A DNA stretch of 64,000 nucleotides from Flavobacterium sp. Leaf82 (GCF_001422725.1 NZ_LMMA01000001.1:777041-841040), one strand, 5' to 3'; shown: positions 35,827-45,304, counted from the first letter of the stretch. Translations and numbers: made by a program. The notes: a model not told the origin generated them from the letters alone.

Positions 35827-35846
35827 ATTACTCTATATTACTCTAT
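35827..35846. repeat. Perfect tandem 10-mer in a divergent intergenic region
   Basis: ATTACTCTAT occurs twice back to back. It lies between the divergently transcribed Kelch/two-component cluster and the DUF4270 gene, about 95 bases from each promoter motif. A regulator site is possible but unproven. Confidence 0.5.
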
Positions 35847-35924
35847 TGTAGATAGTTTTTTGCTGTTTATAGTGCAAAAACACGTGACTGTATATGTTAT
35901 AGTGTAATGCAGAAGAGTGCATTT

Positions 35925-35932
35925 TATATTTG
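35925..35932 (+). promoter_or_regulatory. Candidate -7 promoter element for the DUF4270 gene
   Basis: TATATTTG, an exact TAnnTTTG match, 15 bases before the ATG at 35948. Confidence 0.45.
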
Positions 35933-35947
35933 TTCAAAAAATAGATT

Positions 35948-37276
35948 ATGCACAAGTTTATATTGATGTTGCTTTTAGCAGTTACCGCAATCTCATGCGG
36001 AACTGATTCTGATGCCGGCGAATTTGTTGTTGGATCTGATTATTTAGCTTTAGGCAATAAAGTTATTTTAATCGATACGGTAACGGTCGACATGTCTACG
36101 ATAAATTTCGATTCTCTTGTTACTTCCAATCAAAGCAGAATCCTGATTGGTAATTATGACGATGCCATTTATGGAAAGGTAAAATCAAACAGTTATTTTC
36201 AATTGGCTTCAGAATCCTATACATTAAATAGCAGTGGATCTGATACGGAAACAACCAATTATGTGTTTGATTCTATTGCAATGATCCTTAAATATGATAA
36301 CTATTATTATGGCGATACCACAAAAGTGCAAACGTTCGATATTCATCGATTAACTCAGAGAGTAAAACCCAATACTGATGATAATAATTTTTATAATAAC
36401 TCAGCTTTAAGTTATAGTGACGAAAGTATTGGAACAATTTCATACAAACCCAGACCATTAGAAAAAGATTCTGTTAATATTAAAATGAATGATGCATTTG
36501 GTGCAGCTTTATTTCAGAAATTAAAGAAAAGGGAAATCACTGATTTTGATAGTTTCAATGAATATTTAAAAGGTCTTGTTCTCGTGCCATCAACTTCTAA
36601 TTCTTCGAGTGTAATTGGTTTTCACGTCGCAACAAGTAAAGTCAGATTATATTATTCAAAATATCAGGCAGATACTGAAGAGGTTCCTTTTATATTAGAT
36701 TTTACGATTCTGGATGCCACAAAGCAATTCAATTCAATTTCATTAGATAAAACAGGAACCCTTCTTCAAAATTTACCCGCCTCAACGAGTAAGTTGTCAA
36801 GCACACTAACCAATCAGCAGGGATTTATTCAGTCCGGAACAGGAGTAGCTTGCAGGATCGATTTCCCCAATATTAAACAGCTCAAATATATTTCTGAAAA
36901 AGGTACAATTGTAGATGCTCAATTACTGCTAAAACCGGTTAATAATACTTATTCAGAGCGGTATCCTCTGGCAGATTCCCTAAAGATTTATGTAGGCGAT
37001 AATCTAAATAGAATCAGTGGTTCATTAGTGAATTCTGCTGGTACGGCAGTTTTTGGTATGTTGAATAAAAAGACAGATGAGTTTAATGAAAATGTTGGAT
37101 ATACAGTTTCCGTTGGTAACTTTTTACAAAAAGAAATGATAAAAGCATCTGATTCTAAATCGTCTCTTATTCTAACGTTACCGGCAATTTCTAAATCTGT
37201 AAACAGAGTTGTTCTGGGAGATCAAAAACATTTGAACAATAAAATCCAGCTTAAAATTTATTATATCTCTTATTAA
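35948..37276 (+). CDS. DUF4270 family lipoprotein
   Basis: A 442-residue predicted lipoprotein ('TAISCGTDS', Cys17). The mature N-terminus 'FVVGSDYLALGNKVILIDTVTVDMSTI' and the later 'ILIGNYDDAIYGKVKSNSYFQL' match DUF4270, a Bacteroidota family of surface-associated proteins without known biochemical function. It ends in 'IQLKIYYISY'. The following outer-membrane protein gene begins at the next base, so the pair is co-transcribed and probably works together in the outer membrane. Confidence 0.85.
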   Translation: MHKFILMLLLAVTAISCGTDSDAGEFVVGSDYLALGNKVILIDTVTVDMSTINFDSLVTSNQSRILIGNYDDAIYGKVKSNSYFQLASESYTLNSSGSDTETTNYVFDSIAMILKYDNYYYGDTTKVQTFDIHRLTQRVKPNTDDNNFYNNSALSYSDESIGTISYKPRPLEKDSVNIKMNDAFGAALFQKLKKREITDFDSFNEYLKGLVLVPSTSNSSSVIGFHVATSKVRLYYSKYQADTEEVPFILDFTILDATKQFNSISLDKTGTLLQNLPASTSKLSSTLTNQQGFIQSGTGVACRIDFPNIKQLKYISEKGTIVDAQLLLKPVNNTYSERYPLADSLKIYVGDNLNRISGSLVNSAGTAVFGMLNKKTDEFNENVGYTVSVGNFLQKEMIKASDSKSSLILTLPAISKSVNRVVLGDQKHLNNKIQLKIYYISY

Positions 37277-38512
37277 ATGAAAAGTAAAATAGCATATTTA
37301 AGTTGCTTCATATTAATGTCGATAACTTCATTTTCTCAAAGTGTTTCAAGTTCACCATATTCATTATACGGAGTAGGGAGTTTGTATGATGCAGATTTCG
37401 GAGTACTTCCGTCAATTGGTTCTTCCGGAATTGCTTTGCCATCAGATACGTTTATAAACAATCTAAATCCCGCATCGTTGGGTTATTTGCCTCAAAATCA
37501 CTTTATGTTTGATATTGGCGGAAAGTCTATTTCTACGACTTATCAAAGCAGTTCAAAAAGCGAAAATCGTAATAATTTTCAGTTTTCACATATTGCTTTT
37601 GCTTTTCCGGTTACTAAAAACTCCGGTTTTAGTATGGCTTTACGACCATATTCAAGTTCAGCTTTTAAAATTTCTAATTTAAAATTACCTATAGATAATA
37701 GCCAGGATTATTACTATTTGACTGCGACAGGAACTGGCGGATTAAATAATTTTGATTTTTCGTATGGATATAGATTTGGAAAAAAATTATCAGTAGGAGC
37801 CTCGGCAGCTGTATTATTTGGAAGCACTACTGACAATAGAAATTTTCTGATTATGAATTCTATTACAAGTATTCAGAAAAAAACAAATTATAGAGGTGTT
37901 AGGGCAACATTAGGAGCTCAATATAAAATTGATTCCACTTTTACGGTTGCGACAACTTTTAAACTGCCAAGCCATATTAAAGCTTCAAAAGTTCAAACTG
38001 TTCAAACTGTAAATGATGATGTTGTTACTACTGTAGAGTCTAATGTCGCATCTGATACAGATGATTATTATATGCCTTTAGAAATGGGTATTGGGATAAG
38101 CAAACGCTTTAAAAACAATTTGAATATGACAGTGGATTATGAAAAGAGTTTATGGAGCGATAGTAATCAATCTGAGTTATACGGAAATTTTGTAAATCAG
38201 GATCGATTTGCACTTGGATTTACTTATAGTACAAAAAAGAACATCCGTAAATATTGGGACAGGGTTCAATATGCAACAGGTGTAAACTTTGATACCGGTT
38301 ATCTTGAAGTCGATGGAAAAAGGATTAATAATGCCGCCATTTCTATAGGGCTTACTTTGCCTATTGATAATACTTATTCAGCTTTACACGTTTCCTATTC
38401 ATACGGACAAAAAGGAAGAATATCAGATAATCTGATCAAAGAAAATTACCATAAAATATCACTTAATCTATCTTTAGACGGAATTTGGTTTATTAAACGA
38501 AAAATTGATTAA
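37277..38512 (+). CDS. Outer-membrane barrel protein, FadL/OmpP1-like
   Basis: A 411-residue exported protein (signal peptide to 'ITSFSQ'). The mature start 'SPYSLYGVGSLYDADFGVLPSIGSSGIAL' and 'FINNLNPASLGYLP' resemble the N-terminal hatch of FadL/OmpP1-type proteins, followed by about a dozen strands. Flavobacterial members are often annotated only as hypothetical membrane proteins. It abuts the DUF4270 gene and converges with murI 4 bases away. A hydrophobic-substrate channel is plausible, but it is not shown. Confidence 0.75.
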   Translation: MKSKIAYLSCFILMSITSFSQSVSSSPYSLYGVGSLYDADFGVLPSIGSSGIALPSDTFINNLNPASLGYLPQNHFMFDIGGKSISTTYQSSSKSENRNNFQFSHIAFAFPVTKNSGFSMALRPYSSSAFKISNLKLPIDNSQDYYYLTATGTGGLNNFDFSYGYRFGKKLSVGASAAVLFGSTTDNRNFLIMNSITSIQKKTNYRGVRATLGAQYKIDSTFTVATTFKLPSHIKASKVQTVQTVNDDVVTTVESNVASDTDDYYMPLEMGIGISKRFKNNLNMTVDYEKSLWSDSNQSELYGNFVNQDRFALGFTYSTKKNIRKYWDRVQYATGVNFDTGYLEVDGKRINNAAISIGLTLPIDNTYSALHVSYSYGQKGRISDNLIKENYHKISLNLSLDGIWFIKRKID

Positions 38513-38516
38513 CGGT

Positions 38517-39293
38517 TTAAAAGTCTTTTTCGATCACGGGATATTTATAATCTAAAATTGATTTTAAAACTTCAGGATTTGAATTGACATAAAATACAGG
38601 GTCATTTTTTAAAGTATCTGTAAAGCCTACTTTTTCACGCAAGACATTTTGAGTTTGTCGTGCTACAGCTTCTCCGGAATCAATGATCTGAATGTGTTCC
38701 GGTAGAATTTTTTTGATCTGAGGAATTAGATAGGGGTAATGACTGCAGCCTAAAACAAGATAGTCGATATTTTCATCTATCATGGGTTGTAAATAGGATT
38801 CTAATAATTGCGTCATTTCAGGAGAATAGAGATTTCCGTCTTCAATAAGCTGAACAAGTCCATGACCTACTTGTTCAATTATTTTAGTATTCTGGAACAT
38901 CTCAGCTGTTTTGTTAAATAACTCACTGTTCAAAGTTCCTTTGGTCGCTAAAATGCCGATTATTTGTGTCTTCGAATTATTAGCCGCTGGTTTTATTGCG
39001 GGTTCAATACCTATAAACGGAATATCGTAATCTGCACGAAGTTCTACAATTGCATTTGTCGTAGCAGTATTGCATGCTACAACGATAATTTTGCAATTCA
39101 TTTCTAATAAAAAATCTACATTTTTTTTGCTTAGGGCAACAATCTCTTCTTTGGTTCTTTGACCATAAGGAGCATTTTTGCTGTCAGCCAGATAAATAGT
39201 TTTTTCGTTTGGAAGTAAATCGTGGATGGCGCTCCAGATGGAAGTTCCTCCAATACCGGAATCAAAAACGCCTATAGGGTTGTTATTCGTCAT
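38517..39293 (-). CDS. murI: Glutamate racemase
   Basis: A 258-residue cofactor-independent racemase making D-glutamate for peptidoglycan. The two catalytic cysteines are Cys74 in 'VVACNTATTN' and Cys183 in 'VLGCSHYPYLIP', with His185 next to the latter. The opening 'PIGVFDSGIGGTSIW' has the conserved Asp11. Length is normal. A terminator separates it from the upstream OmpH genes, and it has its own TAAATTTG motif just before the start codon. Confidence 0.96.
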   Translation of the reverse strand: MTNNNPIGVFDSGIGGTSIWSAIHDLLPNEKTIYLADSKNAPYGQRTKEEIVALSKKNVDFLLEMNCKIIVVACNTATTNAIVELRADYDIPFIGIEPAIKPAANNSKTQIIGILATKGTLNSELFNKTAEMFQNTKIIEQVGHGLVQLIEDGNLYSPEMTQLLESYLQPMIDENIDYLVLGCSHYPYLIPQIKKILPEHIQIIDSGEAVARQTQNVLREKVGFTDTLKNDPVFYVNSNPEVLKSILDYKYPVIEKDF

Positions 39294-39297
39294 GCTA

Positions 39298-39305
39298 CAA
39301 ATTTA
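39298..39305 (-). promoter_or_regulatory. Candidate -7 promoter element for murI
   Basis: On the minus strand this reads TAAATTTG, an exact TAnnTTTG match, only 4 bases upstream of the ATG at 39293. A transcript from it would have a very short or absent leader. Confidence 0.35.
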
Positions 39306-39381
39306 GTGTTTTTTCAAATAAATTTATATTTCAATTGAATTGAAATTGGCTAATATTTTAGTTTTTATTTATAAATTAGAA

Positions 39382-39423
39382 TAAAAAAAACTGCTTAAAC
39401 TTTTAAGGTTTTAAGCAGTTTTT
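39382..39423 (-). terminator. Rho-independent terminator of the bamA-ompH operon
   Basis: A 14-bp stem (39386-39399 with 39410-39423) with a 10-base loop is followed by a T run on the minus strand. It comes 21 bases after the stop of the second OmpH gene. Confidence 0.85.
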
Positions 39424-39444
39424 ATGTTTTAAGAAATCTGTTTA

Positions 39445-39948
39445 TTAGAATCCTAAATCTTTTTTTACATCAGCAGTTATGTTTGGACCATCAGCTAATA
39501 AAAGAGTAGAACCATCTAATACATATTGGAAACCTTTAGCTTTTCCAACTTTTTGGATAGAAGCTCTAACTTTTTCCATTAATGGTTTTACAATGTCAGT
39601 TTCTTTTTGTTGTAATTCTTTTTGAGCGTTGTCTCTGTAGTCAACGATTCTTTTTTGCATGTCCTGAACTTCTTTAGAACGTTCTCCGTTTACAGCATCA
39701 GTTACAGTTGCAGCTTCACCTTCGTATTTTTTGATTTTTACTTGGTATTCGTCAACCATTTTTTTGTATTCTGCATCGTATGTCCCACTTAATTTTTGTA
39801 GTTGATTTTGTGCATCTAGCATTGCAGGCATTTTCGACATAATCTCGCTAACATCAACATGAGCTACCTTAGCTTGTGCGTTCATTGTGTTACTTGCTCC
39901 TAAAATTAGTATTGCAGCAATTAGTAAAGTTTTGATTTGTTTCATCAT
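39445..39948 (-). CDS. OmpH/Skp family periplasmic chaperone (short)
   Basis: A 167-residue exported chaperone that holds unfolded outer-membrane proteins on their way to BamA. A signal peptide (cleavage after 'TMNAQ') precedes 'AKVAHVDVSEIMSKMPAM', a long coiled-coil hairpin (about 45-120) and a C-terminal strand region 'GFQYVLDGSTLLLADG'. Size and layout match Skp. The start may be either of two adjacent ATGs (39948 or 39945). It lies 15 bases after a longer OmpH paralogue and downstream of bamA, the standard gene order. Confidence 0.92.
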   Translation of the reverse strand: MMKQIKTLLIAAILILGASNTMNAQAKVAHVDVSEIMSKMPAMLDAQNQLQKLSGTYDAEYKKMVDEYQVKIKKYEGEAATVTDAVNGERSKEVQDMQKRIVDYRDNAQKELQQKETDIVKPLMEKVRASIQKVGKAKGFQYVLDGSTLLLADGPNITADVKKDLGF

Positions 39949-39963
39949 TTTTAAAAATATTAA

Positions 39964-40968
39964 TTAATTATTGGTCGTATTTGATTTTTGTGTTTCGGCT
40001 TCTTTTGCTTTTTTAGCCGCTTCTCGTTCTTCTAAAATTTTCTTCCTTCTTTCTTCTAATTCTTTTTTGCGTTCCTCATAAAGCCTTTGTCTTTCTGCTG
40101 CTTTATCAACTGCAGGTTCTGTTGTTACAGCTTCTGTTCCTGTTGTTGTTGCTGGCTTTGCCGTTGCGTCAGTTTTTGTTGCTTCTGTTTTAGCAGGTTC
40201 AGAAACCGTGCCATTTTTTTTAGCTTCTCTTTCTGCAGCAATTGCTTTTCGCCTGTCGTCGTATTCTTTTTTCTTAGCTTCTTGCTCTAGTCTTCTGTCT
40301 TCAATTAATTTTTCTCTGGCAGTCCTTTTCTCATCTAAAGCTTTTTGACGGTCTGCCATTGCTGGATTTTCGTCAATAGCATTTTCTAATTTTTCTTTTG
40401 CTTCCTGATCTTTTAATTGTTTTTTATTCAATTGTTCTCGTTTATCAGTTCGGTTCAGAACACGAATAACCTGATCGCTGATGTCAAATTTTTTGTTACT
40501 GAAAAGCATCGTTAAATCAGATGATTTATCAAAAACAAAATCATAATTTTTTGCCTCTGCAATATCTTGAACAGCAGTAAAAACCTGATCTTGAATTGGC
40601 TTTGCTAGTGCTGCCTTTTGGTGCATTAGATTTCCTTCAGATCCAAATTGCTTTTGCTGATAATCCATCATTTCAGTTTCCAGAAATTTAATTTCTGTTT
40701 CCCTCTCATCAATAAGTTCTTTGGTAAGTAAAGCTCTTTCAGCTTTAAGACCTTCTTTAAGATTATTGATGTCCAGTTTTTTGGCTTCTACATCCTGTTT
40801 CCACTTTTGGGCTTTTAGCTCTAACTGAGCTTTTGCCTCTTTATAATCGGATACATTTTCCAAAATATATTCCATGTCAATGTAACCAATTCTTGTCGTT
40901 CTTGTCTGAGCCTGACTTGCGTTTACTGCAACCAGAGCTAAAAATATAAATAAAAATTGTTTTCTCAT
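39964..40968 (-). CDS. OmpH/Skp family protein with long charged tail
   Basis: A 334-residue exported paralogue. The signal peptide ends at 'NASQAQ'; the Skp-like domain covers about 22-175 ('RIGYIDMEYILENVSDYKEAK', coiled coil, 'NYDFVFDKSSDLTMLF'). After it comes a C-terminal tail of about 155 residues that is very rich in Lys, Glu, Arg and Ala, with a Thr/Ala-rich break near 265-290. Ordinary Skp proteins lack such a tail. It may act as a longer holdase or contact the peptidoglycan, both guesses. It lies 48 bases downstream of bamA. Confidence 0.88.
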   Translation of the reverse strand: MRKQFLFIFLALVAVNASQAQTRTTRIGYIDMEYILENVSDYKEAKAQLELKAQKWKQDVEAKKLDINNLKEGLKAERALLTKELIDERETEIKFLETEMMDYQQKQFGSEGNLMHQKAALAKPIQDQVFTAVQDIAEAKNYDFVFDKSSDLTMLFSNKKFDISDQVIRVLNRTDKREQLNKKQLKDQEAKEKLENAIDENPAMADRQKALDEKRTAREKLIEDRRLEQEAKKKEYDDRRKAIAAEREAKKNGTVSEPAKTEATKTDATAKPATTTGTEAVTTEPAVDKAAERQRLYEERKKELEERRKKILEEREAAKKAKEAETQKSNTTNN

Positions 40969-41016
40969 AACATTAGTCTATATCAAAATTTTTACACAAA
41001 TGTAATAAATTTTCTA

Positions 41017-43689
41017 CTAAAACTGTTGCCCAATGATAAAGTGAATTTCTTTACCATGTGCTTTAGTTTCTCCTGGCTGAGGATCAAATCCATAACCCCA
41101 GTCAATACCTAACAATCCAAATGCTGGCATGAATACACGCAGACCAACACCGGCAGAACGATTAAGGTCAAATGGGTTGTAATCTTTAAAAGTTGGGTAT
41201 GATGATCCGGCTTCTAAAAACGCTAACGCATAAATCGATGCAGATGATTTTAATGTAATTGGATAACGTAATTCCATAGAGAATTTGTTATAAATAGTTG
41301 CTCCAATTTGTTCTCCATTTGCATTTACAGGAGTCAATGAGTTATTTTCATAACCTCTTAACTGTACTGTTTCTCTACCATCCATAGAGTAGTTTGCCAT
41401 ACCGTCTCCTCCTAAATAGAAACGTTCAAATGGTACAACACCTCTAGATTGATCATAAGCACCTAAGAAACCAAACTCAGTTAATGTTCTTAAAACTAAT
41501 TTACCATATAGTTTAGTATACCAGTCTGCTTTAAATTTAATTTTATAATACTCTAACCAGTTATATTTCTTTTGATCGACTTTCCCCTGATCAGTATCAG
41601 CATTTGCATAATCAGATCCAACACTTGCATAACCTGATTGTCCGTTTATGGTTTCAGTTTTAACATAATCACCAGGATTAAGTGGTTGTCCGTCTATACC
41701 TGAAGTTGCTGCTCCTGTATATTGTGTTTTGTATTCTTTTTGGTTTTTTAAATCTCCGTAATCAATTCCGTTAAATAAAGAGTAAGGAGGAGTAACTTTT
41801 GCAGAGATACTAAAATCTGAACCATAAGTTGGGAATATCGGGTTAACTCCTTTATTACTTCTTGAAAGTCCAATTGTATACGCTAAGTTTCTTGAAGCTC
41901 CGTTACCAAAAGTAAATAATCCGGTATTATAATTATTCAAATCATAATGTTGGTAACTCACAGATTGCGAAAGAACGAAATAATCATCCGGCACAGTAAG
42001 ACGTTTTGCTAAACCAACTTGTAAAGTCAGGATATTAAAACTTTTACTTTTATCTACAGTTCTTGTAGCGTAGTTGTTTAAGAATTGTTTACTATAAGAG
42101 ATAGATGAACTAAATTGTACTGGTTTTTTTCCTCCAAACCATGGTTCTGAGAATGATAAACTATAAGTCTGGAAATAAGTACTTCCTTGTAAACGAAGTG
42201 CTACTTTCTGACCATCTCCCATTGGTAATGGTTTATATGATTCTTTGTTGAATAAATTTCTGGCAGAAAAGTTATTAAATGATAGACCTAAAGTTCCAAT
42301 GAAACCTCCTCCACCGTAACCTCCTTGAAGTTCGACCTGGCTTGATCCTTTTTCTACAACGTGATATTCGATATCAACAGTTCCTGCTCCGGCATCAACA
42401 TTCTTGAATTTTGGGTCAATAGCTTCAGGATCAAAGAATCCTAGTTGTCCTATCTCACGAATAGTTCTAACCAATTGTTCTTTACTGTATTTTTCTCCCG
42501 GTTTAGTTCTAAGTTCACGGTAAATAACTTGGTCATTAGTTTTATCATTTCCTACTACAGATATTTTGTTGAAGTAAGCAATAGGTCCTTCTGTTACTCT
42601 AATTTCGAAATCGATCGTATCGTTTACCGTTTTTACCTCTACAGCATTAATATTAGAGAACAAATAACCGTTGTTTTGGTATAAGTTTGTAATGTCTTCT
42701 GCGTCAGGTTTTGTTTTGTCAGCAATACGTTTTTCAAGTAAAACACCATTATAGGTTTCCCCTTTTTTGATACCTAAATAACGATTTAACAGTTGATCAG
42801 AATAAACAGTGTTTCCAAGGAATTTAATATTACCAAAGTAGTATTTATTTCCTTCTTCCATTTTTATTTTGATCGCAAGCATATTTTTCTTCTTGTTATA
42901 AGTAACAGAATCATAAATAATACGTGCATCACGATATCCTTTTTCCTTGTATGCTGCAACAACTTTTTCTAAGTCGGTTTTGTATTTTTCAGGAATAAAT
43001 TTTGAAGATTTTAAAACGCGAAAAAAGTTTTTTTGTTTCGTGTCTTTCATGGCAGATCTTAATTGATTGCCTGTAAGTTGCTTATTACCAATAAAGTCAA
43101 TACTGCTAATTTTTACTTTGTCACCTTTATCTATCCTGACAAGCATATTTACCTGATGTCCGTTTATCGTATCAGGAGTATTTGTTATAGTAACTTTGGT
43201 ATTATAAAAACCTTCTTTTTTGTATTTGTTTTCTATATAATTTTTGGTTGTCGTGATTAAATTTTCGTTTACAATTTTGTTTTTAGTCAAATTGTTATCC
43301 TTAATTAATCCTTCGACTTTGCTTTTCTTAATACCAACAAATTTTACTTCATTTAGTTTTGGAAGCTCAACAATGTTTAAGTCCAGATATATACTGTCAT
43401 TATCAATTTTATTTACATAAAAAGCGATTTCATCAAAAAGGCCAAGTTTACCTAATTTTTTGATTGCACCACTAATTTCTTCACCGGGAACGGTAATTTC
43501 TTGTCCTTTTTGAAGGCCAGAAAAGGTAACTACGGTTTGTTCATTGAAGCTTATTTTACCAACAACAGAAACTTTAGCAAGAATATATTTTTTTCCCTGA
43601 TCAAAAGGAACTCTTTCTTGTGCTTTTATTTGTGAAAAACTACCCAGAAGAAGTAGGGTAAAGACTATTTGTATTCTTTTTTGTAACAC
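41017..43689 (-). CDS. bamA: Outer-membrane protein assembly factor BamA
   Basis: An 890-residue Omp85 protein that folds and inserts outer-membrane barrels. After a signal peptide (to 'FSQIKAQ') come POTRA domains over about 25-440 ('AKVSVVGKISFNEQTVVTFSGLQKGQEI', later 'GNKQLTGNQLRSAMKDTKQ'), then the 16-stranded barrel ending in 'HGKEIHFIIGQQF'. The L6 loop motif is seen as 'QLRGYENNSL'. I choose GTG at 43689, 7 bases after the uppS stop: it gives a proper signal peptide, while longer in-frame starts overlap uppS by more than 100 bases. It lies in the porG-uppS-bamA-ompH operon. Confidence 0.93.
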   Translation of the reverse strand: MLQKRIQIVFTLLLLGSFSQIKAQERVPFDQGKKYILAKVSVVGKISFNEQTVVTFSGLQKGQEITVPGEEISGAIKKLGKLGLFDEIAFYVNKIDNDSIYLDLNIVELPKLNEVKFVGIKKSKVEGLIKDNNLTKNKIVNENLITTTKNYIENKYKKEGFYNTKVTITNTPDTINGHQVNMLVRIDKGDKVKISSIDFIGNKQLTGNQLRSAMKDTKQKNFFRVLKSSKFIPEKYKTDLEKVVAAYKEKGYRDARIIYDSVTYNKKKNMLAIKIKMEEGNKYYFGNIKFLGNTVYSDQLLNRYLGIKKGETYNGVLLEKRIADKTKPDAEDITNLYQNNGYLFSNINAVEVKTVNDTIDFEIRVTEGPIAYFNKISVVGNDKTNDQVIYRELRTKPGEKYSKEQLVRTIREIGQLGFFDPEAIDPKFKNVDAGAGTVDIEYHVVEKGSSQVELQGGYGGGGFIGTLGLSFNNFSARNLFNKESYKPLPMGDGQKVALRLQGSTYFQTYSLSFSEPWFGGKKPVQFSSSISYSKQFLNNYATRTVDKSKSFNILTLQVGLAKRLTVPDDYFVLSQSVSYQHYDLNNYNTGLFTFGNGASRNLAYTIGLSRSNKGVNPIFPTYGSDFSISAKVTPPYSLFNGIDYGDLKNQKEYKTQYTGAATSGIDGQPLNPGDYVKTETINGQSGYASVGSDYANADTDQGKVDQKKYNWLEYYKIKFKADWYTKLYGKLVLRTLTEFGFLGAYDQSRGVVPFERFYLGGDGMANYSMDGRETVQLRGYENNSLTPVNANGEQIGATIYNKFSMELRYPITLKSSASIYALAFLEAGSSYPTFKDYNPFDLNRSAGVGLRVFMPAFGLLGIDWGYGFDPQPGETKAHGKEIHFIIGQQF

Positions 43690-43696
43690 TAAAAAA

Positions 43697-44437
43697 TTAT
43701 TTAATTTGTTCGCTGGTTTTTCCAAATCTACGTTCTCTTTTTTGATAACTAATAATAGCCTCATATAAATCTTGATCTTTAAAGTCTGGCCACAAGACAT
43801 TAGTAAAATATAATTCTGCATAGGCTATTTGCCACAACAAAAAATTACTTATTCTATGTTCTCCACTTGTTCGTATTAATAAATCTACGTCAGGTAAATT
43901 TTGCGTGTAAAGATGCTCATTTATAATTGAATCGTCAATAGTGTCTATTGAAATTATATTATTTTTAACTTTATCACTGATGATTCTCACAGCATTTACC
44001 AATTCTTCTCTTGATCCGTAACTTAAAGCGAGAGTTAGCGTAAGACGTGTATTATTTTTGGTTTTGTCTATTACATCCAAGAGCTCTTTTTGAGCTGATT
44101 TAGGTAATTTTTCAAGATTTCCAATTGCATTAAGTTTGATATTGTTTTCTTGTAAAGTTGTAAGCTCTTTCTTTAATGAATTGATTAATATTTTCATTAA
44201 TGCATCGACTTCTAATTTAGGGCGATTCCAGTTTTCTGTCGAAAAAGCATATAAGGTTAAATATTCGATGCCAAGTTTAGCACAGGTTTTAATTGTTTTT
44301 TTTACAGATTTTGTTCCATTTTCATGACCAAATGCTCTTAAAAAACCTTGTTGTTTTGCCCAACGACCATTTCCGTCCATAATAATGGCTAAATGTTTGG
44401 GTAAGTTTGTTTGATCGATAGAGTCTAGTAAATCCAT
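43697..44437 (-). CDS. uppS: Isoprenyl transferase (undecaprenyl diphosphate synthase)
   Basis: A 246-residue cis-prenyltransferase making the C55 carrier lipid for peptidoglycan and O-antigen. 'HLAIIMDGNGRWAKQQG' carries catalytic Asp21 and the diphosphate loop; 'YLTLYAFSTENWNRP' and 'DLLIRTSGEHRISNFLLWQIAYAELYF' are the other conserved motifs. The ATG at 44437 is preferred, 4 bases after the porG stop; an upstream ATG at 44473 would overlap porG by 32 bases. It is directly followed by bamA. Confidence 0.95.
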   Translation of the reverse strand: MDLLDSIDQTNLPKHLAIIMDGNGRWAKQQGFLRAFGHENGTKSVKKTIKTCAKLGIEYLTLYAFSTENWNRPKLEVDALMKILINSLKKELTTLQENNIKLNAIGNLEKLPKSAQKELLDVIDKTKNNTRLTLTLALSYGSREELVNAVRIISDKVKNNIISIDTIDDSIINEHLYTQNLPDVDLLIRTSGEHRISNFLLWQIAYAELYFTNVLWPDFKDQDLYEAIISYQKRERRFGKTSEQIK

Positions 44438-44441
44438 TTTA

Positions 44442-45131
44442 TTAATATGCGCAATAGCAAGGTTTTTGTCCAAAGGTATAGGTTAAAGTGATACCTGAAA
44501 ACACATACCAGTCATTATTATTTAAATTCCCAAATTTCAATACGTTTGCATTGTTTGTGTTGGGGTTGCTTGAGTCAATATCATCTGTAAAAGTATAACG
44601 TGCTCCAACTTCAGCTCCTAAAACCCAATGTGGGGCTATATTCGATTTTATACCTAATATTATAGGTATGGCAAACGAATTTCCGTTTTGTGATCTGGTT
44701 ATAGTTGGATTCGCAACAGAACGGTACAATTGATCATAAAGAAAGAAACTTAATCCAGAGTATATATAAGGAGTAACTTTTGTATGGTAATCGTGCAGAT
44801 TAAAATCAAAAAAATTAAACTCTAAACCTGCAGATAGTTCTTTTACCTCGTTTTCGAAACTGTAACCTCTTCTGTTTCTTCCTGTTTCTTCCGAATCCAG
44901 GTCATTTCCTGAAACAGTCGATTGTGTGTAGGAAAAGCGATATGAATGTCGCGGGCTTTTATTCCATTTATATAAAACCCCAAAAGCTAATTTGTCCGGA
45001 TTAATATAAGTTGTACTTCCTACGTCTCCTACAAAGTTACTTCCACCAAGAAAAACACCAATCTCATTGATCTGAGCGTGTAGTGTGATAAAGGGGAAAA
45101 AACATAACAATAAATTAAAAATTTTCTTCAT
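44442..45131 (-). CDS. porG: T9SS outer-membrane protein PorG (DUF6089 family)
   Basis: A 229-residue exported barrel protein (signal peptide to 'ITLHAQ'). 'INEIGVFLGGSNFVGDVGSTTYINPDKLAFGVLYKWN' and the end 'GITLTYTFGQKPCYCAY' match the DUF6089/PorG family, a component linked to the PorK/PorN ring of type IX secretion. Location just upstream of uppS-bamA is the usual one for this family in flavobacteria. A full promoter match lies 19 bases upstream, so it probably heads the porG-uppS-bamA-ompH operon. Confidence 0.85.
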   Translation of the reverse strand: MKKIFNLLLCFFPFITLHAQINEIGVFLGGSNFVGDVGSTTYINPDKLAFGVLYKWNKSPRHSYRFSYTQSTVSGNDLDSEETGRNRRGYSFENEVKELSAGLEFNFFDFNLHDYHTKVTPYIYSGLSFFLYDQLYRSVANPTITRSQNGNSFAIPIILGIKSNIAPHWVLGAEVGARYTFTDDIDSSNPNTNNANVLKFGNLNNNDWYVFSGITLTYTFGQKPCYCAY

Positions 45132-45149
45132 TTAATTCAAAATTGCGTG

Positions 45150-45178
45150 CAAATATAATAATTATCGATACGAATCAA
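45150..45178 (-). promoter_or_regulatory. Promoter for the porG-uppS-bamA-ompH operon
   Basis: On the minus strand a TTG (45176-45178) is followed after 18 bases by TATATTTG (45150-45157), fitting both halves of the Bacteroidota promoter, 18 bases before the porG ATG. Confidence 0.6.
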
Positions 45179-45304
45179 CGTTCCTTTAGTTAAATGTGCT
45201 TTTTTTTAAATTTACAATATGATATTGAGACATTTAATGATGATTCGATACATGCAGAACGGCAAAAAGTGGTATTATCGTATAGTGGTGAATCAGAAAA
45301 CAAC

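Noticed and set aside
40087..40290. Cysteine- and phenylalanine-rich 67-codon open frame on the plus strand
   Set aside because: It is the complement of the Lys/Glu-rich tail of the OmpH-like gene on the minus strand; composition follows directly from that coding strand.
43690..43821. Longer N-terminus of bamA starting at 43821
   Set aside because: It would overlap uppS by more than 100 bases and place the signal peptide internally; GTG at 43689 solves both.
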